Source: Parapedobacter composti (GTDB lineage Bacteria; Bacteroidota; Bacteroidia; Sphingobacteriales; Sphingobacteriaceae). From it: a DNA stretch of 64,000 nt. The notes beneath the pieces were generated by a model that searched no databases, was not told the origin of the DNA, and saw nothing but the letters and a program-made list of their open reading frames with translations. The DNA lies in the NCBI RefSeq assembly GCF_900112315.1, contig NZ_FOLL01000001.1:620001-684000 (forward strand), read 5' to 3'. The position numbers were made by a program, and so were the translations under genes. Each line of letters opens with the position of its first letter. Position 1 is the stretch's first letter. Shown here piece by piece: positions 10,901 to 19,133 of this stretch.

Positions 10901-11010
10901 TGTACATCATCCCGGCAGTTTATGCGATGTGGTCGAGAGCCTATAAGCCTAATGCGGAACTGGAGGAAGCGAAACGTATAGAGGAAGAGGTGTTAGCACG
11001 TGCCCATTAA
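7903..11010 (+). CDS. RND efflux pump, inner-membrane permease (HAE-1/AcrB type)
   Basis: The 1035-residue pump is read from the ATG at 7903; a TTG two codons upstream is less likely. Signs are the N-terminal TISIKRPVLAIVMN, the duplicated arrangement of one membrane helix, a large periplasmic loop and five further helices, and the transmembrane acidic pair in ATGLVVDDGIVVTENIY that relays protons. The second half repeats the layout, ending VTKNGILIVEF. It works as a trimer driven by the proton gradient. Adaptor and TolC genes flank it with 11- and 3-base gaps. Confidence 0.95.
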   Translation: MSLSTISIKRPVLAIVMNLMIMLFGVIGYTFLGVREFPSIDPPIVSVRTNYAGANPDIIESQITEPLERAINQIDGIRNISSSSSQGSSRINIEFLLSKDLEEAANDVRDKVSQAMRSLPQDIDAPPVVSKADADSEPIIVMTVQSESRSPLDLGDIAENIIAQRLQTLPGVSSVQIWGEKRYAMRLWIDPLRLAAYGLTPLDVRDALNRQNVELPSGKIVGENTELAIKTIGNLTTEEEFNNLIIRSEGDRIIRFGDIGNAVLGPENLETEFRESGAVMAALAIIPQPGTNYIDIANVFYDRFEQLKNEVPSDIKMEVAMDNTLFIKRSVVEVAETILIALVLVISVIFLFFRDWGIAFRPLIDIPVSLIATFFIMYLFGFSINVLTLLAIVLATGLVVDDGIVVTENIYKKVEEGMSPIMAAIKGSNEIFFAVISISVTLAAVFLPVMFMEGFVGRLFREFGVVIAAAVLISAFVSLSLTPMLNAYLMRSGAKQSWFYRVTEPYFVKMTTGYANSLKRFMQMKWMSFPILVICFGLIAWFWVHLRKETAPYEDRSLLRASITAPEGSTFEYMDRFMLELIQLVNDSVPEKAVNMVNTSPGFGGTGGANSGMMRIGLVPPEKRERSQEEIAEALTRQTRKYTEARTFISQQPTISVNRRGGMPVQYIIQAPNFEKLEEKIPEFMDKATADPTFVNVDVNLKFNRPELNISIDREKAQSLGVSVRDVAQTLQLSLSGQRFAYFLMSGKQYQVIGQFADQDRSSPLDLATIFVRSSNGELVQLDNVVSMTEQSSPPQLYHNNRFMSATVSASLAKGKTIEDGINAMDRIAGEVLDDSFSTDLGGESRDFKESSSNTLFAFGLALLLVYLILAAQFESFIDPFIIILTVPMAVAGAMLSLWLTGESWNIFSQIGTVMLIGLVTKNGILIVEFANQLKERGRPTKQAIVEAAEARLRPILMTSLTVALGALPIALALGAAATSRIGMGVVIVGGTLFSLILTLYIIPAVYAMWSRAYKPNAELEEAKRIEEEVLARAH

Positions 11011-11013
11011 GCT

Positions 11014-12315
11014 ATGAAGAGATTGTTTTATTTCGCCTTGATGATGAGCCCTTTAATCGGCTTCTCGCAAACTGAACTGACACTGGAAGAGGCCATCGCC
11101 ATTGCGTTGGAAAATAACTATGATATCCGGTTGGTATCAAAAGATGTGGCTATCGCCGCAAATAATGTAAACATCGGTAATGCCGGTATGCTGCCCAGTG
11201 TTTCTGGTAATGTTTCGGCTGCCGCGGGCATACAGAACACCGCACAAACGCTGCTTTCCGGTGAACAACGAGAGGTGCGGGGAAATAATACCAGTTCTAC
11301 CGCGTATGGAGCTAGTCTTGACTGGACAATTTTTGACGGCTTACAGATGTTTACGCGATATGAGCAGCTCAAGGCGTTAAGAGCACTGGGCGAAGCCAAT
11401 ATGAAAGCAACCATTCTGACCACGGTGTATGACGTGATGAGCAGTTATTTCGATTTGGTGCAGCAGAAGCAGCTTATCAATGCAACGCAGATTGCATTGG
11501 AATTATCAGCTTTCCGGCACCAGACGGCGGAAAACCGCTATCAGATCGGACAAGCGTCCAAATTGGAAGTGCTGGCAGCCAGTGTGGATCTCAATACCGA
11601 TACAACTAACCTGCTGCGGCAACGGGATCAGTACCGGAGTACGCAAATCAGGCTCAACGAGCTATTGGCGCGGGATGTAAATCAGGATTTCAGCGTTGCT
11701 GATACGTTCCTTATCGAAAGCGGCCTTGATTATGAACGGCTGTCGCAGCAAGCAAAGCAACTCAATCCGACGTTGCAATCGGCTATTGTAAATCATCGGT
11801 TGAGCCAATTGGAACTGAAACGGGTGAAGGGGGAACGCTATCCTGTGGTGAACGTTTCGTCTGCCTATACCCGTAGCCAATCGAGTACACAGTTGGGGTT
11901 CGCCACGCATTCTCGGAATAATGGTTTCAGTTATGGGATTGCGGCTTCGGTCCCGATTTTTAACGGGTTCATCCAGCGGCGCAACGAGAAGAACGCTGAG
12001 TTTGCCATGGAGGCCGCCGAAATTGAGGTAGAACGGGTAGGTCAACAGATCGAATCGCAATTGCTGGCTGCTTACCAAACTTACCTAATGAATCTGGAAT
12101 TGGTCAGACTGGAGGAAAGAAACCGAGAAATAGCCCGCGATAACCTGAATATTACGCTGGAGAAGTTCAAGCTTGGAAGTATTGCACCGCTTGAATTCCG
12201 CGAGGCCCAACGTAATTTTGTAGATGCCAGTGTACGGTTCAGTGCTGCGCAGTACCAGGCCAAGTTAGCCGAAATGACGTTGAACCAGATTGCCGGAACA
12301 TTGAAAATGGATTGA
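11014..12315 (+). CDS. TolC-family outer-membrane channel of the RND system
   Basis: The 433-residue protein has a signal peptide (MKRLFYFALMMSPLIGFSQ) and the duplicated outer-membrane efflux protein domain. Marks are LTLEEAIAIALENNYDIR at the N-terminus, QIGQASKLEVLAA in the first repeat and FKLGSIAPLEFREAQ in the second. It starts 3 bases after the pump gene, so the three products most likely form one tripartite efflux machine. It is the last gene of the operon. Confidence 0.93.
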   Translation: MKRLFYFALMMSPLIGFSQTELTLEEAIAIALENNYDIRLVSKDVAIAANNVNIGNAGMLPSVSGNVSAAAGIQNTAQTLLSGEQREVRGNNTSSTAYGASLDWTIFDGLQMFTRYEQLKALRALGEANMKATILTTVYDVMSSYFDLVQQKQLINATQIALELSAFRHQTAENRYQIGQASKLEVLAASVDLNTDTTNLLRQRDQYRSTQIRLNELLARDVNQDFSVADTFLIESGLDYERLSQQAKQLNPTLQSAIVNHRLSQLELKRVKGERYPVVNVSSAYTRSQSSTQLGFATHSRNNGFSYGIAASVPIFNGFIQRRNEKNAEFAMEAAEIEVERVGQQIESQLLAAYQTYLMNLELVRLEERNREIARDNLNITLEKFKLGSIAPLEFREAQRNFVDASVRFSAAQYQAKLAEMTLNQIAGTLKMD

Positions 12316-12336
12316 CGGTTTTTACAGACTTTTTTG

Positions 12337-12344
12337 TAAATTTG
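12337..12344 (+). promoter_or_regulatory. -7 promoter element for the BadF-type kinase gene
   Basis: TAAATTTG fits TAnnTTTG and lies 36 bases before the ATG at 12381. The nearest TTG is at 12312-12314, a wider spacing than usual. Confidence 0.4.
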
Positions 12345-12380
12345 ATGTCCGAAAAACGCTAACGAGTAAATGTATATTGG

Positions 12381-13247
12381 ATGATATTGGTAGCAGATAG
12401 CGGTTCCTCTCAATCAGACTGGATGTTAGCATTGCCGGAAGCCAAGCCCTTGTCTTTCATTACTAAGGGACTGAACCCATTTTTCGTGAATGAAAAAGAC
12501 ATTGCGAAGATTATCCAGCATGCCGAAGAGATCACGCCGTATGCAGACCGTGTGAGCGAGGTGTATTTTTTCGGATCGGGCTGTTCGAGTCCCGATCGGC
12601 GAGAAATGGTCTCTAACGCGTTGTCGCAGCTCTTCACCAATGCCTTTATTTCTGTAGAAACAGATTTGGTAGGGGCCGCTTATGCCACGTGCGGTAGCCG
12701 TAAAGGCTATATCGCAACACTGGGTACCGGCTCGGACATCAGCTTTTTCGATGGCGCTGAAGTATTGCCCACCCGCCAAGGGATGGGATATGTGCTCGGT
12801 GATGAAGGGTCAGGTGTTTGGTTTGGAAAACAATTGGTCACCAAGTTTCTTTACGGTACCATGCCAGTCGACCTCGCAGGCAAGTTCCAATCCCAATACC
12901 GCATAAATAAGGAAATTGTTATCAAGAACGTATACCAACGCGCAACGCCGAACGCTTACCTGGCATCATTCGCCCCTTTTATGGGTGAATACAGTAAACA
13001 TCCCTTTGTGGATGACCTGCTCAGAGCCGGCTTCAGAGAGTTCGTTATAACGAATATTAAGCCTTTTCCGGACTATCGTGACTATGTCTGCCATTTTGTG
13101 GGCTCTATTGCATTTTATTTCGAACCACAGCTACGCGAGGTGTGCGAGCAGTATGGGGTTAAGGTCGGAAAAGTGCTGAGGCGGCCGATCAAGGAGTTGT
13201 TCGACTACGTCGTCCAACGGGAAAAGAACTACGAGATTCAATTATAG
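12381..13247 (+). CDS. BadF/BadG-family sugar kinase, probably N-acetylglucosamine kinase
   Basis: The 288-residue protein has the ASKHA ATPase fold. Phosphate-1 loop DSGSSQSDW is at residues 6-14, a phosphate-2/glycine loop TLGTGSDI lies mid-protein, and GDEGSGVWFGK follows. Bacteroidota members of this length are usually named N-acetylglucosamine kinase and act in amino-sugar recycling, but sugar specificity is not shown by sequence. It has its own promoter-like element and stands between the efflux operon and glutathione peroxidase. Confidence 0.8.
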   Translation: MILVADSGSSQSDWMLALPEAKPLSFITKGLNPFFVNEKDIAKIIQHAEEITPYADRVSEVYFFGSGCSSPDRREMVSNALSQLFTNAFISVETDLVGAAYATCGSRKGYIATLGTGSDISFFDGAEVLPTRQGMGYVLGDEGSGVWFGKQLVTKFLYGTMPVDLAGKFQSQYRINKEIVIKNVYQRATPNAYLASFAPFMGEYSKHPFVDDLLRAGFREFVITNIKPFPDYRDYVCHFVGSIAFYFEPQLREVCEQYGVKVGKVLRRPIKELFDYVVQREKNYEIQL

Positions 13248-13266
13248 GGGTTTAAACACCATTGCC

Positions 13267-13782
13267 ATGAAATCAATACTGTTAATGCTTGCTGCCGCAC
13301 TATATGGAGGCGCGGCAACCGATGTGCATGATTTTACCATCACCACCATCGATGGGAAGGAAGTCAAACTCTCCCAGTTTAAAGGGAAAAAGCTGTTGAT
13401 TGTTAACACCGCCTCAGCGTGCGGTTTTACCAAGCAGTATGCCGGATTACAGGAATTATCAGAGAAATATGCTGATAAAGTAGTCGTGATCGGTTTCCCG
13501 GCCAATGATTTCGGCGGTCAGGAGCCGGGAACAAACGCTGAAATCCAAGGCTTTTGCGAAAAGAACTTTGGAGTTACTTTCCTGCTGGCAGAGAAGAGCA
13601 GTGTAAAAGGGAGCGATATATCACCATTGTTTAGTTATTTAACCACCGCACCCAACCCTGATTTTACAGGAGATATCAAGTGGAACTTCGAAAAGTTCCT
13701 GATTGATGAGCAAGGGAAATTAATTCATCGGTTCCGTTCGAAAGTTGAACCCTTAAGCCAGGAACTTACCAGCAAATTATAA
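13267..13782 (+). CDS. Glutathione peroxidase-family (Cys-type) thiol peroxidase, exported
   Basis: The 171-residue protein begins with a short signal-like segment (MKSILLMLAAALYGG) and then the thioredoxin-fold peroxidase. The peroxidatic cysteine is Cys52 in NTASACGF. The tetrad glutamine is in FGGQEPG and the tryptophan/asparagine in KWNFEKFLID. Cysteine replaces selenocysteine, and such enzymes usually take electrons from thioredoxin. The likely location is periplasmic. The convergent tdk gene ends one base away. Confidence 0.9.
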   Translation: MKSILLMLAAALYGGAATDVHDFTITTIDGKEVKLSQFKGKKLLIVNTASACGFTKQYAGLQELSEKYADKVVVIGFPANDFGGQEPGTNAEIQGFCEKNFGVTFLLAEKSSVKGSDISPLFSYLTTAPNPDFTGDIKWNFEKFLIDEQGKLIHRFRSKVEPLSQELTSKL

Positions 13783-13783
13783 T

Positions 13784-14368
13784 CTATACCTCCCTGTGTT
13801 GGAAAAAACAGGCCCGGCATCGTGGCTCGTAATGTTCTTTCTCACCCAACAGTAATTGCTGCTCGGCTGCGGCAATGCGGTATGAATAGGTTGCCGGAGC
13901 GCCGCACCGCATACATACGGCATGCACTTTGGTAACATGCTCTGCGATGGCCATGAGGTTGGGGACGGGGCCGAATGGCCGACCTTTAAAATCCATGTCT
14001 AAGCCAGCCACAATAACGCGGATGCCCTTGTTGGCCAACGTGGTGCATACATCGGGCAAATTTTCATCGAAAAACTGGGCTTCATCTATGCCTACTACGC
14101 TTGTTTCGCTCCCTATTGCCAGCATAGCCAATGAGTTTTCCACCGGCAAAGAAGGAATGCTGTTACTGTCATGCGAAATGATGTACGTATCGTGGTAACG
14201 GGTGTCGATTTTTGGCTTAAAAAGCTCCACGGAGAGTTTGGCAAACTGCGCACGCCGCATTCTGCGGATCAGTTCTTCCGTTTTACCCGAAAACATGGAA
14301 CCGCAAATCACTTCTATACTGCCATATGAAGCGTCCCGCTGCCTAAACCGATCTTCAGAAAACAACAT
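13784..14368 (-). CDS. tdk: Thymidine kinase (type II)
   Basis: The 194-residue enzyme phosphorylates thymidine in the salvage pathway. The P-loop GSMFSGKT is near residue 23, the Walker-B-like VGIDEAQFF lies in the middle, and a lasso domain has two cysteine pairs (VCMRCGAPA and CRACF) that bind structural zinc. Length and motif order match bacterial Tdk. It is transcribed alone, divergent from the acidic protein gene at 14489. Confidence 0.96.
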   Translation of the reverse strand: MLFSEDRFRQRDASYGSIEVICGSMFSGKTEELIRRMRRAQFAKLSVELFKPKIDTRYHDTYIISHDSNSIPSLPVENSLAMLAIGSETSVVGIDEAQFFDENLPDVCTTLANKGIRVIVAGLDMDFKGRPFGPVPNLMAIAEHVTKVHAVCMRCGAPATYSYRIAAAEQQLLLGEKEHYEPRCRACFFQHREV

Positions 14369-14441
14369 GTGCGTTTATTGTTATGCTTTTTCAGTCCAGA
14401 ATTATCTCGTCACAAGGGGTGCTAATATCAGAATTTAATAT

Positions 14442-14449
14442 TAATTTTG
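14442..14449 (+). promoter_or_regulatory. -7 promoter element for the acidic conserved protein gene
   Basis: TAATTTTG matches TAnnTTTG and lies 39 bases before the ATG at 14489, in the divergent interval with tdk. No -33 TTTG is seen at the usual spacing. Confidence 0.4.
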
Positions 14450-14488
14450 ACTACGGTTTCACAATAAAGCAAGAACACTTTTATAGGT

Positions 14489-15511
14489 ATGGCGACGAAA
14501 AAACAGTTATTAGCGAAGATAGGAGAATTAATCGAAGACATTAATGGTCAATACCAGGAACTGAAGGAAGAGGGTGCGGCCCAGGAAGCCTTAAGAGCGG
14601 ATCTATTTGAAGCCACAACGAACTATTTTGCAGCCCATGTGGCCGTATACGCTAAATTAATTAAAGACGGATATCATCCGTCGGAGATCAATAAGAGGCA
14701 TCCGGACGCGGAAGTGCGCCCGGCTGAAGGCACAGTCGCTCCGGAACCGAGCGCGGAATCCAACGGTGCAACTGAAATCACCTTTACCCCTCCAATAGAC
14801 GGTGACAGGGAGAAGGCATTGCATGCCAAACAACTTAGTGAAGTGAGCGAAAGTGCTGACGAATCTATGGACGAGGTCGATGGGGGAAGCACAGCGGCGG
14901 AAATGGAAGAGGGGAGTACGTTCGGTCTCGATGGCGATCGCATTTATCAATCGGACGAACCAGCGAACGAACCCAAGGCCCCCGTGCAGGAAAGTACCGT
15001 CCGGGAAGAACGTGTTTCCGAAGGAAACGATGTGCAGAAAAATGCTGAACAGGAAGACCGGGCTAAGGAAAACTTAGCCGAAGCCAAAGAAGAAGAGGTC
15101 GTTAAACCGGTTACTATAGCTGAAAAAGCGGTACAGGTAGCTGCGTCGGAGCTGCCCAAGCAATCGCCGGCGGAGCCGGAAAGGCCGGCGCGTCCGCTTA
15201 CCCTCAATGAAATGATTTCAGCCCAGCGGAAAGCCGGCGCTTCTCCATTTTCTGCGCAACGGAAGGACACCGACCGTGTTACGGATATTAAATCGGCCAT
15301 TAGCCTCAATGATAAGCTGTTGTTTATAAAAGATCTCTTCAACGGTTACAGTTTAGCCTATAGTGAAGCCATAGAATTGCTTAACCGGTATGACGACTTC
15401 TCATCAGCTGACGCATTCTTGCAAACAAACTATGCGAAGAAGAACAATTGGGCCGAGAAACAGGCTACGGTGGATAAGCTCTATGCCATTCTCCGGAAAC
15501 GGTTTGGATAA
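14489..15511 (+). CDS. Conserved acidic protein of unknown function
   Basis: The 340-residue protein has three parts. A helical N-terminal part (residues 1-70, including [18 protein letters not shown]) comes first, followed by a long acidic, low-complexity linker (about 75-235). A conserved-looking helical C-terminal domain runs from about 240 to 340 ([18 protein letters not shown] and later [11 protein letters not shown]). No signal peptide or membrane segment is present. The layout suggests a cytoplasmic adaptor with a flexible tether. I do not recognise a described function. Confidence 0.75.
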   Translation: MATKKQLLAKIGELIEDINGQYQELKEEGAAQEALRADLFEATTNYFAAHVAVYAKLIKDGYHPSEINKRHPDAEVRPAEGTVAPEPSAESNGATEITFTPPIDGDREKALHAKQLSEVSESADESMDEVDGGSTAAEMEEGSTFGLDGDRIYQSDEPANEPKAPVQESTVREERVSEGNDVQKNAEQEDRAKENLAEAKEEEVVKPVTIAEKAVQVAASELPKQSPAEPERPARPLTLNEMISAQRKAGASPFSAQRKDTDRVTDIKSAISLNDKLLFIKDLFNGYSLAYSEAIELLNRYDDFSSADAFLQTNYAKKNNWAEKQATVDKLYAILRKRFG

Positions 15512-15519
15512 AAGGAGAA

Positions 15520-16689
15520 TTACCGCAGGCTTACGGCGCCATAGCGCGAGTTAATGTTTACGGTATTGTTTACCGCTTTATTCCAATAGCCGGAGTAACT
15601 CTTGGCGGTATGGCTTTCCGATCGGCTATCGATGCTGATGTGTCGATTGTCATAATTGAAACCGCCGTAGCTGACCGCCACGTTGAAGTTGAACTCAGCG
15701 TCAGATGCCGGTTGTATTTCGACGTTGGAATACGCAGCAGACACTTGGGCACTTTTTATTGAAGGCCCCAATCCCATTTTGAATCCCGCGCTGTACCGTA
15801 GGCTGACCTCGGCGGTCCGGTTTACCCGGCCAACTTCGCTCCCGCTCGAATAGTTGAGCGCCAGGGTTAGTGTTTCTGCTTCCGCAAGGGTGAATTCGCC
15901 ATAGCGGACGGAAACATCAGCGGCATTAAGATATTTGATTTTGGCCTTGGAATAAGCCACCGCCACGGAATTATCCCCGCTGTTAAGCCGTCCCGTGCTG
16001 AGACTGCCGTAGCTTACGGATATAGCGACCTTGCCATCTCTGTCGTCCAGTTCTATGGCACCATATCGGTTTACGAGCGTCAACTCGTTTCCTTTGGGCA
16101 GAAACACCTCATAATCGATCTGCAATGCCCGGTCGCTCACACCGCCGGTGAATGATGTCCACCAATTAGAACCTCCGCCGGAAGAAATGCTCGTTTTGAA
16201 AGTGATGTCGTTTCCGTGTTTCGACTCGTCAATGTAGACGCGATCCAAGGCTTCCTGTGCCCGCTTTTCGGAACTTTCAGCGGTACGGACCCGGATGGTA
16301 ACCTTAGCTTCGTTGCGGTTCCAGTTGTGTACTTTTATTTTACCGTATCGATTGTCAATAGCGAGCCGGTGTTTACTATTGACGGGATAGGATTTCTCGA
16401 TGACCTTTTCTTTCTGAAACCCGAAAAGATGATCGAGGTCGGGCTGGTCTTGAAGTCGTTGCCAATCCAGTTGTGCCAACTGATCGCCGATTGCCTGCAA
16501 CTGTTCGGTTAGCATCGGCTCATGAGCGATATCTATGGAAGCCACTGCGTCGGCTACTGCCATATTGATTTCAGCGTTAAGCTGATTAAGGCTTCTATCT
16601 AAGGTAGACTGGGCGATCGTTTCGGCACCGGAAATGCCGGAAAGCAATGAAACGATAGTTGCCGATGCGTAAGCACTAAATCTGTTCAT
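15520..16689 (-). CDS. Exported DUF4097-like beta-helix protein in a sigma-factor operon
   Basis: The 389-residue protein has an N-terminal hydrophobic segment. From about residue 110 it has repeated short strands of the type RLAIDNRYGKIKVHNW, LTLVNRYGAIELDD, VAISVSYGSL and VSVRYGEF, the pattern of DUF4097 putative adhesin-like sheets. It overlaps the upstream anti-sigma-like gene by 14 bases. It is thus the third gene of a sigma, anti-sigma and effector operon and is probably a cell-envelope protein controlled by that sigma factor. Confidence 0.72.
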   Translation of the reverse strand: MNRFSAYASATIVSLLSGISGAETIAQSTLDRSLNQLNAEINMAVADAVASIDIAHEPMLTEQLQAIGDQLAQLDWQRLQDQPDLDHLFGFQKEKVIEKSYPVNSKHRLAIDNRYGKIKVHNWNRNEAKVTIRVRTAESSEKRAQEALDRVYIDESKHGNDITFKTSISSGGGSNWWTSFTGGVSDRALQIDYEVFLPKGNELTLVNRYGAIELDDRDGKVAISVSYGSLSTGRLNSGDNSVAVAYSKAKIKYLNAADVSVRYGEFTLAEAETLTLALNYSSGSEVGRVNRTAEVSLRYSAGFKMGLGPSIKSAQVSAAYSNVEIQPASDAEFNFNVAVSYGGFNYDNRHISIDSRSESHTAKSYSGYWNKAVNNTVNINSRYGAVSLR

Positions 16690-17233
16690 TTCTGGCTTGG
16701 CTTTTAGTTTGGTTAATGTAATTCAACACTTCAAGTTGCTGGCTGAGTACCTCAATTTGGGCTTGGAGATTACGAATCATGGCTTCCAGCGTAAGCGCTT
16801 TGTTAGGGCTTTCCTTGAACTCCAGTTTCAGCGCTTCATAGTTTGCTTCCATTTGGTTGAGCACTTTGGAAAACTCCCCGTATAACGTTGGATTTGACGT
16901 GGCAATATACGCTACAGAATCCTTTTTTTGCATAACTAATTGTGCATAAATCTGTTGTTCCGCAGCTAAATCGGGGTTTACTTTGCTATAATCATGGTAA
17001 GCCTGCTGTTTTCCATAGAAATAGATGACCATGCCTGCCGTGCCAATCAAAAAAGTGATGGCTGCTACTTTGAGGAGCCGCCTGAGCTGTATCCTTAACG
17101 TAGGGGTGTGGCGTTGTGGTTGTTCGTTTTTATCGAGTTCATCGGCGATGCGCTGCCACAGCATGGACGGCGGGTTTACGTCATCAAATGCAGCCCTGTT
17201 TTCGGTAATGAATGTTTTCAGATCCTTTTTCAT
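16676..17233 (-). CDS. Membrane anti-sigma-like protein
   Basis: The 185-residue protein has a short cytoplasmic N-terminus (about 1-55, with NPPSMLWQRIADEL), one membrane helix (LLKVAAITFLIGTAGMVIYFYG) and a periplasmic coiled-coil-rich tail (LEAMIRNLQAQIEVLSQQLEVL). It begins 19 bases after the ECF sigma gene and overlaps the next gene. This order and topology match Bacteroidota anti-sigma factors, although no zinc-binding ZAS motif is seen, so the role is inferred from context. Confidence 0.72.
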   Translation of the reverse strand: MKKDLKTFITENRAAFDDVNPPSMLWQRIADELDKNEQPQRHTPTLRIQLRRLLKVAAITFLIGTAGMVIYFYGKQQAYHDYSKVNPDLAAEQQIYAQLVMQKKDSVAYIATSNPTLYGEFSKVLNQMEANYEALKLEFKESPNKALTLEAMIRNLQAQIEVLSQQLEVLNYINQTKSQARNEQI

Positions 17234-17252
17234 TGCTCCTCCTTTACTCCAT

Positions 17253-17789
17253 TCAGTTTGCTAAATAATCCAGTAATTTCCGTTTTCCGCGAAGGAACTG
17301 GCTTCTCGATGTCGCTTCACTGATACGCAGAATATGTGCAATCTCTTCATGGTCATACCCTTCAAGCAAGTACAAGGTAAGTACCAGACGATATCCGTCA
17401 GGTAATTTCCCGATAGCGGCCTTGATGGTTTCTACCTTGAATGCCACCACATCTTCCCCCGGTTCTTCCTCTGCCCATGCGTCGCCGTCATCGAGCGGTT
17501 GCATGTCCAGTTTCCGCTTACGTAATGCAGATATCGATTTGTTTATTACAATTTGTTTCATCCATAAACCAAACGTACATTCCTGGCGGAAACTGTCTAA
17601 GCGCGTGAAGGCATCGAGGAAGGCTTCTTGCAACACATCAGCTGCTTCGGCCTCATCCTGTACAATGCGGAGCGCTGTATTGTACATAGCCTTTGCATAC
17701 AGATTATATAGTTTGAACTGGGATTGCCGGTCGCCCCGCCTACAGGCCATCACCAGTTCATCGTGCTTGTCGTTAAATTGGGGTTCCAA
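17253..17789 (-). CDS. ECF-type RNA polymerase sigma factor (first of five)
   Basis: The 178-residue protein has sigma-2 (residues 20-95, with EAEAADVLQEAFLDAF for core binding and -10 recognition) and sigma-4 (about 120-175, with LEGYDHEEIAHILRISEATSRSQFLRGKRKL). The first codon appears to be TTG at 17789; a GTG/ATG pair lies about 13 codons further in. It heads a three-gene operon with a membrane anti-sigma-like protein and a DUF4097-like protein, so it probably answers to envelope conditions. Confidence 0.92.
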   Translation of the reverse strand: MEPQFNDKHDELVMACRRGDRQSQFKLYNLYAKAMYNTALRIVQDEAEAADVLQEAFLDAFTRLDSFRQECTFGLWMKQIVINKSISALRKRKLDMQPLDDGDAWAEEEPGEDVVAFKVETIKAAIGKLPDGYRLVLTLYLLEGYDHEEIAHILRISEATSRSQFLRGKRKLLDYLAN

Positions 17790-17932
17790 CTGTTTGCTTT
17801 GTTTCTGTGGTTTTAAATAGCGCTATTCCATTGCCTCCAGCGACGTTCAATTCAACCTGCTTGACAATAGACGCAAGGAAAGTGCAGGTGTTGCATGGAC
17901 GTAAAAAAATAATAAGTGTCTGTCGAAAAAAG

Positions 17933-17940
17933 TATTTTTG
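17933..17940 (+). promoter_or_regulatory. -7 promoter element very close to the methyltransferase start
   Basis: TATTTTTG matches TAnnTTTG and ends only 5 bases before the ATG at 17946. If used, transcription would begin at or next to the start codon, giving a leaderless mRNA. Confidence 0.3.
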
Positions 17941-17945
17941 CGCAG

Positions 17946-19133
17946 ATGCATAAAATTATATTGAAGAAAGGCAAAGACAAGGCCGCCAGGCAGCTGCACC
18001 CCTGGGTTTTTTCCGGTGCTATTGCGGGTTATGAAGGTAACCCGTCTGACGGGGAAGTGGTAAGTGTGGCCGATTGGTCCGGAGATTTTGTCGGCTATGG
18101 GATATACAATGGCCAATCGCGCGTGGCCGTCCGTTTAATGGAGTGGGATGAAGCAGCTGTGCCAGACGAACCATGGTGGCGGGTGCGCATCGGAAAGGCT
18201 ATCGCGGCACGTAAACACCTGATGGGCTCATCAGATACGGATGCCTTAAGATTGGTTTTTGCGGAAGCGGATTTCTTACCGGGACTGGTTGTGGACTATT
18301 ATGCAGGATTCATATCCATACAAGTGCATTCGGCTGGTGTTGAGCGTATGAAGCGGGTGATTGTAGACGAGCTGAGCCAATTATTGCGCCCACGGGGTAT
18401 TTATGAGCGGAGCGATGCCAATGCGCGTGCTCATGAGGGGTTGCCGGTGGTAAACGGCAGTTTGTCGGGCGGTCAGCCGCCGGGTTGGGTGGAAGTGAAA
18501 GAAAACGGCATCCGCTACGAGGTTAACATCGCTGAAGGGCAAAAATCAGGTTTTTATTGTGACCAGCGAGAGAACCGTTTGTTGACAGCTCGATATGCTG
18601 AAGGGCGACGGGTGCTCGACTGCTTTTGCTATTCGGGCGGATTTACGCTTAACGCGCTGGCGCATGGGGCGCAAGAAGTGGTCAGTGTAGACAGTTCAGC
18701 CCTCGCCATTGAAGCATTGCAGAAAAATGTATCACTGAATGGTTTTGATAACAACCGGCATACTGCGGTACAGGGTGATGTGAATAAACAGCTCCGGGCA
18801 TTTGCCGATGCGGGGGAACGTTTTGATCTCATCATCTTGGATCCACCGAAATACGCGCCTTCGCGCGCTGGCTTGGAAAAGGCTGCCCGGGCTTACAAGG
18901 ATTTAAACCGACGGGGACTGCTGCTCTTAGGGCGTGGAGGGCTGCTGGCTACGTTCTCCTGTTCTGCGGCCATGGATATGGCAACCTTTAAGCAAGTGTT
19001 GGCATGGGCAGCATTGGATGCCGGCCGGGAAATTCAATTTATCCGTCAGTTTGCGCAACCGGAAGACCACCCCATCCGTGCTTCTTTTCCTGAAGGGGAA
19101 TACCTGAAAGGACTATTGTGCCGGGTCGTGTAG
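17946..19133 (+). CDS. Class I SAM-dependent rRNA (cytosine-C5) methyltransferase, RlmI-like
   Basis: The 395-residue protein is read from the ATG at 17946, because MHKIILKKGKDKAARQLHPW is the usual start of an N-terminal PUA domain; a GTG 10 codons earlier is less likely. The SAM-binding DCFCYSGGFTLNAL, the catalytic-loop ILDPPKYAPSR and the late cysteine in TFSCSAAMD are the RlmI/RlmK-type signature. The family methylates cytosine in 23S rRNA. Its end overlaps the convergent aminotransferase gene by 21 bases. Confidence 0.9.
   Translation: MHKIILKKGKDKAARQLHPWVFSGAIAGYEGNPSDGEVVSVADWSGDFVGYGIYNGQSRVAVRLMEWDEAAVPDEPWWRVRIGKAIAARKHLMGSSDTDALRLVFAEADFLPGLVVDYYAGFISIQVHSAGVERMKRVIVDELSQLLRPRGIYERSDANARAHEGLPVVNGSLSGGQPPGWVEVKENGIRYEVNIAEGQKSGFYCDQRENRLLTARYAEGRRVLDCFCYSGGFTLNALAHGAQEVVSVDSSALAIEALQKNVSLNGFDNNRHTAVQGDVNKQLRAFADAGERFDLIILDPPKYAPSRAGLEKAARAYKDLNRRGLLLLGRGGLLATFSCSAAMDMATFKQVLAWAALDAGREIQFIRQFAQPEDHPIRASFPEGEYLKGLLCRVV

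Noticed and set aside
10698-10910. Minus-strand open frames inside the RND pump and other core genes
   Set aside because: They are shadows of strongly supported genes on the other strand, with unusual compositions such as serine- and methionine-rich runs.
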